A program made the position numbers and the translations under genes. This document shows, piece after piece, positions 44,403 to 53,846 of a DNA stretch of 64,000 nt (within the stretch, counting starts at the first letter, position 1; each line of letters begins with the position of its first letter). Below the pieces are notes generated by a model. That model was not told the DNA's origin. It searched no databases and worked only from the letters and a program-made list of their open reading frames with translations. Source of the DNA: Bacteroidota bacterium. Lineage in GTDB: Bacteria > Bacteroidota > Bacteroidia > Bacteroidales > F082. The stretch covers positions 1 to 64,000 of the forward strand of contig JACNJS010000087.1 in the NCBI GenBank assembly GCA_014382445.1, written 5' to 3'.

Positions 44403-46229
44403 TTAAGACCCTAACAATTTCTTTATAAGGTCTGCTCTGCCAAGCTTCAGCAAACTGCTTTTAATCCTGTTTCTGTATTCGGGTTTATACCAAAAAAAAT
44501 ACATGTGCTGACGCTCTCTTTCTTCTTTTGTGCGGGCAACATATACAGGTTTTAAATTATGTGGGTCAATTCCTGTATAATACATTACCGTGGCAACGGT
44601 CATTGGTGTTGGCGTAAAACCCTGTACCTGTTCGAGATGCAATCCTGCAGCTTTTGTATCGGCAGCCAGTTGGGCCATATCTTCCTCAGTACTTCCTGGA
44701 TGGCTTGAGATAAAGTATGGTATTATTTGTTGCTTTAAACCTGCTTTCGCAGAAATTGATAAAAACTTATTTTTAAACAAGTCATAGAGTTTGAAAGAAG
44801 GCTTTCGCATAATTTTCAACACATCATCAGAAGTATGCTCAGGTGCTATCTTTAACCGGCCGGAAACATTTTTTGAAACAACACGGTTCAGGTAGGTTTC
44901 CATGTCATCACCACCTTTAGCATTATACTCTTTAATAAGAAGATCATACCTTATGCCACTCCCAATTGTCACTTTTTTTATTTCGGGTAATGATTCAACC
45001 TTTTCATATAAGTTGAGTAATGGCTTATGCGATGTGTTAAGATTAGTACATATTTTTGGAAATATACATGACGGTCGTTTGCAGCTTTCACAGATGCTTA
45101 GATCAACGCCTTTCATTTGATACATATTTGCAGAGGGTCCTCCTAAATCAGTAAGGTACCCCTTAAAATCTGATAATTTGGATACCTTCTTTACTTCGTC
45201 AATAATTGATTTCTCCGTTCGTGATGATACAAACTTACCCTGATGTGCCGAAATAGTGCAAAAGCTACATCCGCCAAAGCATCCACGGTGAATATTAACC
45301 GAAAACTTAATCATCTCATAAGCTGGAATTGGGCCCTTACTATTATATTTAGGATGAGGCATCCTGCTATATGGGAGATCATAAATTTTGTCGATTTTCT
45401 TTTCACTCAAATATGGAATTGCAGGATTTACAACCAGATATGTATTATCAATTTGCTGAACCAATCGCTTTGCATGTATACTATTCGACTCAACTTCTAT
45501 AACTTTAAAGTTACCGGCAAAAATAAATTTGTCGTGTAAACACTCCTCATGCGAAGCAATGAAATTTGTTTCCCACTTTTTATTTACAGGAATTTCTGAT
45601 TTTGAATTTGTAAAAAAAGCTGTTTGAGGTATCGTGTTTAATTTAGTAAAAGGAACACCCTTTTTAAGCAATTTTACAATTTGTATGATCGGTTCTTCGC
45701 CCATACCATAAACCATCAAATCGGCACCCGATTGCCACAACATACTCGGTTTAAGTTCATCCTTCCAGTAATCATAATGAGTAAACCTTCGCATCGAAGC
45801 CTCCACTCCGCCAATAATAACAGGAATATCCGGAAAAATATCCTTTAATATTTTTGTATAAACAATTGTGGGGTAATCGGGTCTGAAGCCAGATTTATTG
45901 CCTGGAGTATAAGCATCATTTGACCTTAGTCGGCGGTTAGCAGTATAATGATTAACCATTGAATCCATTACACCGGCCGAAACTCCAAAAAATAAACGAG
46001 GTTTTCCAAGTTTCTTAAAATCTCTAAAGTCATCACGCCAGTTAGGTTGCGGAACAATGGCAACTTTGAGTCCCATATCTTCAAGCACCCTTCCTATTAC
46101 AGCAATCCCAAATGATGGATGATCGATATAAGCATCACCGGTAAAAAGGATTACATCAAGTTGATCCCATCCTCTTTCCTTCACTTCCTTGATTGTTGTA
46201 GGAAGCCATACTTGTTTATCAATCATCAT
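44403..46229 (-). CDS. ygiQ: YgiQ family radical SAM protein
   Basis: A 608-aa radical SAM protein. The cluster motif CFGGCSFC (Cx3Cx2C) is near residue 312; the N-terminal region has LPTTIKEVKERGWDQLDVI, GDAYIDHPSFG and GGVEASMRRFTHYDYW typical of YgiQ, and the C-terminal DVLKIMRKPS and PYFISSHPGSTEEDMA. A second Cys group (SICESCKRPSCIFPKIC) probably holds a further metal site. The biochemical role of YgiQ is not established. It starts 17 bases after dapF in the same direction. Confidence 0.93.
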   Translation of the reverse strand: MMIDKQVWLPTTIKEVKERGWDQLDVILFTGDAYIDHPSFGIAVIGRVLEDMGLKVAIVPQPNWRDDFRDFKKLGKPRLFFGVSAGVMDSMVNHYTANRRLRSNDAYTPGNKSGFRPDYPTIVYTKILKDIFPDIPVIIGGVEASMRRFTHYDYWKDELKPSMLWQSGADLMVYGMGEEPIIQIVKLLKKGVPFTKLNTIPQTAFFTNSKSEIPVNKKWETNFIASHEECLHDKFIFAGNFKVIEVESNSIHAKRLVQQIDNTYLVVNPAIPYLSEKKIDKIYDLPYSRMPHPKYNSKGPIPAYEMIKFSVNIHRGCFGGCSFCTISAHQGKFVSSRTEKSIIDEVKKVSKLSDFKGYLTDLGGPSANMYQMKGVDLSICESCKRPSCIFPKICTNLNTSHKPLLNLYEKVESLPEIKKVTIGSGIRYDLLIKEYNAKGGDDMETYLNRVVSKNVSGRLKIAPEHTSDDVLKIMRKPSFKLYDLFKNKFLSISAKAGLKQQIIPYFISSHPGSTEEDMAQLAADTKAAGLHLEQVQGFTPTPMTVATVMYYTGIDPHNLKPVYVARTKEERERQHMYFFWYKPEYRNRIKSSLLKLGRADLIKKLLGS

Positions 46230-46246
46230 TTACCAATTGTCAATCA

Positions 46247-47053
46247 TCATTCAGCAATCACTGCATCCCCTTCAAATACAAACTCCGCAGGTCCTCTTAG
46301 CCAAATATTTGTAAATCTTTTGCTATTATCACCTTTACTTTGTGTAAAACTCACTTTAAAATCACCACCTGCAGTATGAATTGAAACTACCTCTTTTCCT
46401 GTTTCCAGAAAAGCAGCAATGGCAGCTGCAGCTACACCGGTACCACACGAAAGGGTTTCTTCTTCAACTCCTCTTTCATAAGTTCTTACAAATAATCTCT
46501 CTTTGCTTAGTTCAACGAAATTAACGTTAGTGCCGTCGGGAGCAAATCGCTCGCTTTGGCGTGTTTTTCTACCTTCATGCGCAACATCAATTTCAGCTGC
46601 TTTGTCAACAAACTCCACGTAATGCGGCGAACCCGTATCAAGAAAATAATATCCCTCATTTTCTTCAACTTCATTTACATCAGTCAACTGCAAGCTAACA
46701 TCCCATTCTTTTCCGGCAACTATTTCTTTCTCGATTATGGCTTTATGCGGCCCGTCGTATGCTTCAAACACCATCTCATTATCAGATAATCCTATCAAAT
46801 TAGTGAAAGCAGCAATGCACCTTCCTCCATTTCCACACATACTGCTTATGTTGCCATCGGAGTTATAATAAACCATCTCAAAATCATACTTTTGAGATAT
46901 ATTCACCAACATCAAACCATCAGCGCCTATTCCAAATTTTCTATTACAAATCCTCTGAATCTGTAATTTGCTTAACAATAACTTATTACTGCGATTATCA
47001 AGTATTACAAAGTCGTTGCCATTTCCCTGAAACTTATGAAAATGTATCTTCAT
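46247..47053 (-). CDS. dapF: Diaminopimelate epimerase
   Basis: A 268-aa PLP-independent racemase converting LL- to meso-diaminopimelate for lysine and peptidoglycan synthesis. The two catalytic cysteines are in MCGNGGRC and LSCGTGVAAAAI. The start MKIHFHKFQGNGNDFVILDNR is standard for the family. It is the first gene of a two-gene leftward operon with ygiQ. A divergent protease gene begins 128 bases away. Confidence 0.96.
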   Translation of the reverse strand: MKIHFHKFQGNGNDFVILDNRSNKLLLSKLQIQRICNRKFGIGADGLMLVNISQKYDFEMVYYNSDGNISSMCGNGGRCIAAFTNLIGLSDNEMVFEAYDGPHKAIIEKEIVAGKEWDVSLQLTDVNEVEENEGYYFLDTGSPHYVEFVDKAAEIDVAHEGRKTRQSERFAPDGTNVNFVELSKERLFVRTYERGVEEETLSCGTGVAAAAIAAFLETGKEVVSIHTAGGDFKVSFTQSKGDNSKRFTNIWLRGPAEFVFEGDAVIAE

Positions 47054-47118
47054 GAAAAATTAATTTAATGCAACATTTAGCATAATTAATCCGTTGAATT
47101 TAATGATCGCAGGATTTA

Positions 47119-47150
47119 ACATTAATTAACCATTATAAAAAAATTAATGT
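47119..47150. promoter_or_regulatory. Inverted repeat in the dapF-protease divergent region
   Basis: ACATTAAT (47119-47126) and ATTAATGT (47143-47150) are exact complements separated by 16 bases, about 30 bases upstream of the protease ATG. It could be an operator; it may also be chance in an AT-rich region. Confidence 0.3.
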
Positions 47151-47180
47151 TTTAAATTGCCGTTATAAAAACAAAAATAC

Positions 47181-48665
47181 ATGAGAAAAATGAGACCTAT
47201 ATCAATTTCAAAAAGTTTTTTAGGTGTTGCTGCTGGCGCACTGTTAATTTTTTTTGCATTATTTATTGTAAACGGGTTCAATAAAAGTAATTCTACGCAA
47301 GTAGATGTCAGCCAAAAACAAAATGTAGATAATCAAGTACTACCAGCTATTTATAATGTAAGCAGCATGCCACAGCAAGCTGTTGACTTTACTTATGCAG
47401 CTGAGAAATCGGTGGATGCTGTCGTTCATATCAAAACCAGAATTATTTCACGGTCAAAACCATCATACGATTTTTTTGACCAATTCAGAGAATATTTACA
47501 CCAATATCCTCCAGGTCAAAACAGTTTTGTAGCATTTGGATCAGGAGTAATTATATCTTCCGATGGATACATAGTTACCAATAATCATGTGATTGATGGT
47601 GCAGATAAAATATCTGTTACTTTCAACGATGAGCGCGAAATTGAAGGTGAGGTTATTGGAGTTGATCCCAGCACTGATTTAGCGGTAATAAAAGTTAAAG
47701 AAAATGGTTTGCCTTTTTTAACGTTTGGTAATTCCGATAATGTAAAAATTGGTGAGTGGGTGCTTGCCGTAGGAAATCCATTTAATCTGAACTCCACAGT
47801 AACAGCAGGTATTGTAAGTGCCAAAGCACGTAACATTAATATATTAGGCGGACAGTCATCAATTGAGTCATTTATACAAACCGATGCCGTTGTAAACAAA
47901 GGCAATAGTGGTGGGGCTCTGGTAAACACAAAGGCTGAACTTATTGGTATAAATGCGGCAATAGCTTCTCATACTGGTGTTTACGAAGGTTACTCATTTG
48001 CTATTCCTGTAAATATTGTGCGAAAAGTAGTTAACGACATTATGGAATATGGTGAAACCCAAAGGGGTTATCTGGGTATTCAAATTCAGGATATAAATGC
48101 TGAATTTGCAGAAGCAAACGGCCTTGAAAGTGTTGATGGTATTTATGTTGCAGGTGTTGCTGAAAATAGTGGAGCCTATGATGCAGGAATTTTAGAAGGT
48201 GATGTTATTCTTTCAATAAATGGGACTTCAACAAATAGTTTATCCTCACTACTAGGGTTAATAGCACAATACAATCCAGGAACAATAGTAAAGGTTGAGA
48301 TTATCCGTGACAACCGAAAAATTACTTATGATGTAACCTTAAAAAATAAAAATGGAACAACATTAATAGTAAAATCGGGTGATTCATTTTATAACGAATT
48401 TCTTGGAGCTAAATTACAACGTGTAACTGTTGAGGAACTTCGAGAGCTTGAAATAACTAACGGGTTAAAAATAATAAAAATTGACAATGGTATACTTAGT
48501 AAAAGTGGTATTAATGAGGGTTTTATCATAACTGAAATAAATGGCGACATGGTAAATTCGCAGGATAACTTATTAACCGCATTAAATAAATCACAAAGAA
48601 ACATAATCCGCCTTAAAGGAATATATCCCAACGGCGTGAGAGTTTCATACGAATTTATGCTTTAA
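47181..48665 (+). CDS. degP: DegP/HtrA family periplasmic serine protease
   Basis: A 494-aa protease and chaperone of the periplasm. A basic start and one hydrophobic helix (FLGVAAGALLIFFALFIV) anchor or export it. The catalytic triad is visible as His136 (TNNHVIDG), Asp166 (DPSTDLAVI) and Ser243 (GNSGGALV). Two PDZ domains follow (GYLGIQIQDINAEFAEANG from about 295, and a second from about 395). It refolds or degrades damaged envelope proteins. Next to dapF and the sigma factor gene, but likely its own unit. A dyad sits between the divergent starts. Confidence 0.94.
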   Translation: MRKMRPISISKSFLGVAAGALLIFFALFIVNGFNKSNSTQVDVSQKQNVDNQVLPAIYNVSSMPQQAVDFTYAAEKSVDAVVHIKTRIISRSKPSYDFFDQFREYLHQYPPGQNSFVAFGSGVIISSDGYIVTNNHVIDGADKISVTFNDEREIEGEVIGVDPSTDLAVIKVKENGLPFLTFGNSDNVKIGEWVLAVGNPFNLNSTVTAGIVSAKARNINILGGQSSIESFIQTDAVVNKGNSGGALVNTKAELIGINAAIASHTGVYEGYSFAIPVNIVRKVVNDIMEYGETQRGYLGIQIQDINAEFAEANGLESVDGIYVAGVAENSGAYDAGILEGDVILSINGTSTNSLSSLLGLIAQYNPGTIVKVEIIRDNRKITYDVTLKNKNGTTLIVKSGDSFYNEFLGAKLQRVTVEELRELEITNGLKIIKIDNGILSKSGINEGFIITEINGDMVNSQDNLLTALNKSQRNIIRLKGIYPNGVRVSYEFML

Positions 48666-48668
48666 TTA

Positions 48669-48698
48669 TTTGTTTCTTTTAATATTTTTTATATCTTG
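48669..48698 (+). promoter_or_regulatory. Promoter-like element before the sigma factor gene
   Basis: TTTG (48669-48672) and, after 19 bases, TATCTTG (48692-48698), which misses one T of the TAnnTTTG consensus; about 45 bases before ATG 48743. Confidence 0.4.
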
Positions 48699-48742
48699 CA
48701 TTGCTGTTTCCTAAAATTCAGATTACATCGCATTCCTGTAGC

Positions 48743-49609
48743 ATGAGACAATTAAAAATAACAAAATCAATAACCAATCGAAACACAGCATCGCTTGACA
48801 AGTATTTGCAGGATATTGGCAAGGAAGGACTCATAACTGCCGAAGAAGAAGTAGCACTGGCCCGTAGAATTAAAAATGGAGACGCTGTAGCCCTTGAAAG
48901 ACTTACCAAAGCAAATTTAAGGTTTGTGGTTTCGGTGTCAAAACAATATCAAAATCAGGGGCTTAGTTTGCCCGATATGATTAATGAAGGAAACCTTGGA
49001 TTAATAAAGGCAGCACAGAGATTTGACGAAACAAGGGGATTTAAGTTTATTTCATATGCAGTATGGTGGATCCGGCAATCTATACTTCAAGCCATAGCCG
49101 AGCAGTCGCGAATTGTTCGCTTGCCACTTAATCAGGTTGGCTCTCTTAATAAAATAAAGAAGGTTTCATCTTTGCTTGAACAACAATTTGAACGAGCTCC
49201 TTCCGAATCAGAAATTGCCATTGAACTGGAAGTTTCAAATCATAAAGTTAATTCAACATTGCGAATTGCCAATCGGTATGTTTCTATGGATGAACCCATG
49301 GGACATGATGAAGATACTAAGTTTCTTGATTTTTTTGTACCGCCCGACACTAAAGAAGCTGATGAGTCGCTTATGATTGAATCTCTTGGTGGTGAAATTC
49401 AACGATCGCTGAGTACATTGAGTGAAAAAGAAAGAGACATATTGAATATGTATTATGGTATTGGCAGAAACTACAGCCTAACGCTTGAAGAAATTGGTGC
49501 AGAATTTGATTTAACTCGTGAAAGAGTGCGCCAGATTAAGGAGAGAGCAATTCAAAAGTTAAGGCATACTGCAAGAAGCCGTTTGCTCAAAGCCTATTTA
49601 GGGCAATAA
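48743..49609 (+). CDS. rpoD: Primary sigma-70 factor (RpoD/SigA type)
   Basis: A 288-aa housekeeping sigma factor of the short Bacteroidota type. Region 1.2 starts at [13 protein letters not shown], region 2 has [20 protein letters not shown] and the DNA-melting [15 protein letters not shown], region 3 follows, and region 4 is [23 protein letters not shown], the -33 box reader. It lacks the long region 1.1 of enterobacterial RpoD, as usual in this phylum. The track start is a TTG at 48701; the ATG at 48743 agrees with the conserved N-terminus. The promoter boxes listed here are presumably its own recognition sites. Confidence 0.95.
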   Translation: MRQLKITKSITNRNTASLDKYLQDIGKEGLITAEEEVALARRIKNGDAVALERLTKANLRFVVSVSKQYQNQGLSLPDMINEGNLGLIKAAQRFDETRGFKFISYAVWWIRQSILQAIAEQSRIVRLPLNQVGSLNKIKKVSSLLEQQFERAPSESEIAIELEVSNHKVNSTLRIANRYVSMDEPMGHDEDTKFLDFFVPPDTKEADESLMIESLGGEIQRSLSTLSEKERDILNMYYGIGRNYSLTLEEIGAEFDLTRERVRQIKERAIQKLRHTARSRLLKAYLGQ

Positions 49610-49729
49610 AAAATAGTTAAGCGGCCAATGAAACCTCACCTCATATCCGTTGGTTTTAACCCCTACTAAACAAACAAAATTAATGCTAGTAAATGATTAT
49701 TAAGAATGTGTATAAAATAGCTAATTTTC

Positions 49730-49759
49730 ATTGATAATTATCTTCTTTTCTTAATTTTG
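49730..49759 (+). promoter_or_regulatory. Promoter of the GAPDH gene
   Basis: ATTG (49730-49733), 18 bases, then TAATTTTG (49752-49759), an exact TAnnTTTG. It lies 55 bases before the ATG. Confidence 0.55.
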
Positions 49760-49814
49760 CATCTACAGCTTAAGTTACTACTTTCCTAAATAGTAATTCA
49801 AAAAATATTGAACA

Positions 49815-51278
49815 ATGGTAGAGAAAAAAAACATTAACGGAAATTACGAGAACTCCTTAAATGTGTGGGCAAACCAGGAGATGATCGCCAATGAGTTCAT
49901 CAGTGTGTTGTCTAAGTTATTTTACAACAAATCAATTGAGCTGGTGTTGTTCAGAAGTCAGTTAATCGACCGAAGCGCAAGCCTTATATTGTACCGGCAT
50001 TCATATGCTGAAAACATTATTAATCGGCAACTTAAGATTGAGGATTCTCTTGAGTTAGCAAAAGCAATTCTGCATTGCAATATCATACCGTCAAAACTCG
50101 ACATTGGTAAACTCAGCGGAGAATGGATTGCAGAAAAAGATAACTATGTTGATGCTGAAGATTTTATCAAAATAAAATTAAAAAATTACATTGAGGATAA
50201 ACCAAAATTCAAACCTCCGGTTGATGTTGTACTTTACGGGTTTGGACGTATTGGAAGGTTATTGGCACGCGAGCTGATTATACAGGGTAACGGCCATCAA
50301 CTGAGAGTTCGGGCAATAGTAACAAGGAGTAATAGTGAAGAACAGATAGTTAAACGGGCTTCACTTCTTCGTCATGACTCGGTTCATGGTCCTTTTAGAG
50401 GTATTGCTATTGAGAACCTAAAAAATAAAACCATATATATTAACGGGCATGAAGTACTTATGCTTGCAGCAAATAATCCTGAAGATATTGATTATACTGA
50501 ATATGGAATTAATAATGCAGTATTAATTGATAACACAGGTATTTACCGTGATCGTGAGGGGTTAGGCAGGCATCTTAAGGCAAAAGGAATATCTAAAGTA
50601 GTTCTTACGGCTCCCGGCAAAGGCGACATCCCTAATATTGTTTTTGGTGTAAACGATAAAACCGTTGATTATAAAAAGGAAACTATCTTCTCGGCTGCCT
50701 CCTGTACTACTAATGCTGCTGCTCCGGTTCTTGCAGTTATTGAAAAAGAGTTTGGAATTAAACAGGGGCATCTCGAAACTGTTCATTCATATACCAACGA
50801 CCAGAACCTGCTGGACAATATGCATAAAAAAACCCGTCGTGGGCGTTCAGCTCCCCTGAACCTGGTTATTACCGAAACAGGAGCAGCTAAAGCTGTTACC
50901 AAAATAATCCCAAGCCTTGTGGGCAAAATAACTGGTAATGCAATCCGGGTTCCCACTCCTAACGTTTCATTGGTAATACTTAAATTAACTCTAAATAGAG
51001 AAACAAGTATTGAGGAAATAAATGAACTCATGAGACAAACTTCCTTATCGGGAGAATTAGTTGCTCAGGTGAAATATTCAACATCTGCCGATGCCGTTTC
51101 TTCTGATTTTATCAGCGAACCTGCAACATTAGTTTACGACAGTAATGCAACAATAGTATCTTCAGATAAAAAGAACATTGTAGTATATGTGTGGTACGAC
51201 AACGAATTTGGATATGCCCTTCAGGTTATACGAGTAGCTAAAAATATGGCAGGTGTAAAACGCCCTACATATTATTAA
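49815..51278 (+). CDS. gap: Glyceraldehyde-3-phosphate dehydrogenase, long form
   Basis: A 487-aa GAPDH whose catalytic core begins near residue 134 (VDVVLYGFGRIGRLLAREL, the NAD-binding motif) and holds the active-site ASCTTNAAAPVL cysteine, the HSYTNDQNLLD region and the C-terminal YVWYDNEFGYALQVIR. An N-terminal extension of about 130 residues, as in other Bacteroidota long GAPDHs, has no clear domain match. The enzyme works in glycolysis or gluconeogenesis, oxidising glyceraldehyde-3-phosphate to 1,3-bisphosphoglycerate. Single gene with its own promoter, upstream of pyrG. Confidence 0.93.
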   Translation: MVEKKNINGNYENSLNVWANQEMIANEFISVLSKLFYNKSIELVLFRSQLIDRSASLILYRHSYAENIINRQLKIEDSLELAKAILHCNIIPSKLDIGKLSGEWIAEKDNYVDAEDFIKIKLKNYIEDKPKFKPPVDVVLYGFGRIGRLLARELIIQGNGHQLRVRAIVTRSNSEEQIVKRASLLRHDSVHGPFRGIAIENLKNKTIYINGHEVLMLAANNPEDIDYTEYGINNAVLIDNTGIYRDREGLGRHLKAKGISKVVLTAPGKGDIPNIVFGVNDKTVDYKKETIFSAASCTTNAAAPVLAVIEKEFGIKQGHLETVHSYTNDQNLLDNMHKKTRRGRSAPLNLVITETGAAKAVTKIIPSLVGKITGNAIRVPTPNVSLVILKLTLNRETSIEEINELMRQTSLSGELVAQVKYSTSADAVSSDFISEPATLVYDSNATIVSSDKKNIVVYVWYDNEFGYALQVIRVAKNMAGVKRPTYY

Positions 51279-51358
51279 TGATTCATGATTGGAAATTATA
51301 AATGGCTTAAATGTGTAAAACTTTAGGGCTACTAACTAATCGGTTCAGGTACGATTAT

Positions 51359-51366
51359 TATCTTTG
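51359..51366 (+). promoter_or_regulatory. -7 box of pyrG
   Basis: TATCTTTG, an exact TAnnTTTG, 32 bases before the pyrG ATG. No TTTG at the usual -33 distance. Confidence 0.48.
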
Positions 51367-51398
51367 TGCTTCGTTAAAAAAAAATTCCCATCGAGAAT

Positions 51399-53021
51399 AT
51401 GAAAAAGAATGTTAAGTACATTTTTGTAACCGGCGGTGTTTCATCATCCCTTGGCAAAGGCATTATCTCTGCATCATTGGCAAAGCTGCTTCAGGGTCGT
51501 GGGTTTTCAGTAACAATACAAAAACTCGACCCGTATATCAATATCGACCCGGGAACCCTTAACCCATATGAACATGGAGAATGCTACGTAACTGATGACG
51601 GTGCTGAAACTGACCTCGACCTTGGCCATTACGAACGTTTCTCAAACACACCTACTTCACAGGCAAATAACGTAACTACCGGACGAATTTATCAAAACGT
51701 AATCAGCAAGGAAAGAAAAGGAGAGTATCTGGGTACAACAGTACAAGTGGTTCCACATATTACCGATGAAATTAAAAGAAGTATTCAAATATTAGGACAA
51801 ACAAACAATTACGATTTTGTTATTACTGAAATTGGAGGAACCGTTGGCGACATTGAGTCATTCCCTTTTATTGAAAGCGTAAGACAAATGAAATGGGAGC
51901 TTGGCAGCAATTGCGCAGTAGTACACCTTACTCTTGTTCCCTTCTTAAAAGCAGCAGGAGAACTAAAAACGAAACCTACACAACATTCGGTAAAAACAAT
52001 GTTGGAACAGGGAGTTCAGCCCGATATTATTGTTTGCAGAACCGAACATCACCTTAACGAGGGTATTAAACGTAAAATCGCCCAATTCTGCAATGTTTCG
52101 CCAACATCAGTTATTGAATCCATTGATGCAGAAACGATTTATGATGTACCGCTACTAATGCGTGAAGAAAAGCTTGATATTGAAGTACTTTCAGTTACTA
52201 ACACTCCTATACCCGAAAAACTTGATCTGAGAAATTGGGAGCGGTTTGTGCACAGATTAAAAAATCCGGTAGGCAATGTAAACATTGGTTTAATAGGAAA
52301 ATATGTTGAACTTAAAGATGCTTACAAATCAATAAACGAAGCTCTTGTTCATGGCGGTACCGAAAACGAATACAAGGTAAATATTGTTAGTATTCAATCG
52401 GAAAAAATCAGCGCTAAAAATGTTGCTAAAAAATTATCGGGACTTCATGGCATACTTGTTGCCCCCGGGTTTGGGGGGAGAGGTATTGATGGTAAAATTG
52501 AAGCTATTAAATATGCACGTGAAAACAGAATCCCATTTTTAGGTATATGTTTAGGAATGCAATGTGCTGCAATTGAATTTTCCAGAAACGTTCTCGGACT
52601 AATAGGGGCACATACTACCGAAATCGACATAGATTCTCCATATCCGGTAATCGACCTAATGGAAAATCAGAAAAGTGTTACAAACCTTGGTGGCAGCATG
52701 AGGTTAGGGCTGTATGACTGTCATATCGAAAAAGATACATTAACCTATAAAGAATATCAAAAGCAGGACGTCAAAGAAAGGCATCGACATCGTTTCGAGT
52801 TTAATAATGATTACAAATCACGTTTCGCTGAAAATGGAATGCGATTGTCAGGGATAAATCCGCGAGAGAATCTTGTTGAAATCATTGAGCTTGAAAACCA
52901 CCCCTGGTTTATTGGCGTACAATTTCATCCTGAATATAAGAGTACGGTTAAAGAACCTCATCCTTTATTTATTGGTTTTGTACGGGCAGCCATTAATTAT
53001 AAAAAGACATTTGTGAAGTAA
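51399..53021 (+). CDS. pyrG: CTP synthase
   Basis: A 540-aa enzyme making CTP from UTP, ATP and glutamine. The N-terminal amidoligase domain begins KYIFVTGGVSSSLGKGIISASL with the P-loop and continues through YEHGECYVTDDGAETDLDLGHYERF; the C-terminal glutamine amidotransferase domain has FLGICLGMQCAAIEF (nucleophile Cys) and GVQFHPEYKS (His and Glu). Length is standard. It is cytoplasmic and is regulated by GTP and CTP in the family. Own promoter box at 51359. Confidence 0.97.
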   Translation: MKKNVKYIFVTGGVSSSLGKGIISASLAKLLQGRGFSVTIQKLDPYINIDPGTLNPYEHGECYVTDDGAETDLDLGHYERFSNTPTSQANNVTTGRIYQNVISKERKGEYLGTTVQVVPHITDEIKRSIQILGQTNNYDFVITEIGGTVGDIESFPFIESVRQMKWELGSNCAVVHLTLVPFLKAAGELKTKPTQHSVKTMLEQGVQPDIIVCRTEHHLNEGIKRKIAQFCNVSPTSVIESIDAETIYDVPLLMREEKLDIEVLSVTNTPIPEKLDLRNWERFVHRLKNPVGNVNIGLIGKYVELKDAYKSINEALVHGGTENEYKVNIVSIQSEKISAKNVAKKLSGLHGILVAPGFGGRGIDGKIEAIKYARENRIPFLGICLGMQCAAIEFSRNVLGLIGAHTTEIDIDSPYPVIDLMENQKSVTNLGGSMRLGLYDCHIEKDTLTYKEYQKQDVKERHRHRFEFNNDYKSRFAENGMRLSGINPRENLVEIIELENHPWFIGVQFHPEYKSTVKEPHPLFIGFVRAAINYKKTFVK

Positions 53022-53065
53022 GTATTTTGGAAGTAAGAAATGATAAAATTTTTAGACTTCAACCT

Positions 53066-53218
53066 TTACTTTTTCTTCCTTCCTGCTTTCAACAGAGCAT
53101 TGTTCAGTATCCACTCAATATGTCCATTAGCGCTACGAAATTCGTCCTGCGCCCATTTCTCAAGAGCATCCATTACTTCAGGCTGAATGCGTAGCACAAA
53201 TGACTTCTTTTTTGCCAT
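53066..53218 (-). CDS. Arc-like ribbon-helix-helix protein
   Basis: A 50-aa gene missing from the ORF track. The protein (MAKKKSFVLRIQPEVMDALE, then KWAQDEFRSANGHIEWILNN) has the Arc-type ribbon-helix-helix pattern: a basic N-terminal strand (KKKSFVLRI) for DNA-groove contact, then two helices with the NGHIEWIL turn seen in the Arc family of Bacteroidota. The start overlaps the stop of the membrane protein gene (TAATG), so they are translationally coupled. It may repress its own operon; this is an inference. Confidence 0.78.
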   Translation of the reverse strand: MAKKKSFVLRIQPEVMDALEKWAQDEFRSANGHIEWILNNALLKAGRKKK

Positions 53219-53751
53219 TACTTATTAACCTCCATCATTTTCTTCATACTTCGCAATAGTGCATCTCCTCTCTGTGTGCCAATCAGCACCTTCTTTCTAT
53301 TTTTCAGATATAGTTGCAAGCCAATTTTGCCTCTAACATTGTATGCTTTTCCTATTCCTTTTTTTCCTTGTTTTACACCCCAGCCACCATACTCACTGAT
53401 AGGTTTATATTCACGAATTTCAAATTTTTCAATATTAGATTTATTGTAAATTCTTGGTTTGCTGAAATAAGGTTTGAAAGTAATATTAAGACTTTCGTTG
53501 GTAACCTCCACCTCTAATTTTGAACTAAACAATAAAAAGCCCATAACAACCAGCACTATAGTAACAAGAAAAGCTGTTAACAAAAAACCCGTATCCGAGA
53601 TCGGTTTATCACCCCATGGTTGCTTTAAAACAAATTGATGATAGGATGCTATTAAAAAAAATATAACAGGAACAGCATAAATTCCTCCCATAAAAAAATA
53701 AAGAGGCATTGAACCAAACTTTTGCTCTTCTTTAAAAAGAATTTTTTTCAT
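53218..53751 (-). CDS. Membrane protein with C-terminal PH-like beta domain
   Basis: A 177-aa protein with two hydrophobic helices (residues about 17-40 and 53-76, IYAVPVIFFLIASY and FLLTAFLVTIVLVVMGFLLF), then a cytoplasmic region of about 100 aa with beta strands (LEVEVTNESLNITF, IGLQLYLKNRKKVLIGTQR) that looks like a bacterial PH-type domain. I do not recognise a named family with certainty. It is the middle gene of SPFH-this gene-Arc, all on the minus strand and closely spaced, so a shared membrane-related role is suggested. Confidence 0.65.
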   Translation of the reverse strand: MKKILFKEEQKFGSMPLYFFMGGIYAVPVIFFLIASYHQFVLKQPWGDKPISDTGFLLTAFLVTIVLVVMGFLLFSSKLEVEVTNESLNITFKPYFSKPRIYNKSNIEKFEIREYKPISEYGGWGVKQGKKGIGKAYNVRGKIGLQLYLKNRKKVLIGTQRGDALLRSMKKMMEVNK

Positions 53752-53846
53752 TTGATTATTTTATCTCATTTTAAATTTACCTGATTTTTATAGTGAAAAT
53801 CTTTTTAATCTAAAATGAATTTTATTAATTAAACCATTCTATCATT

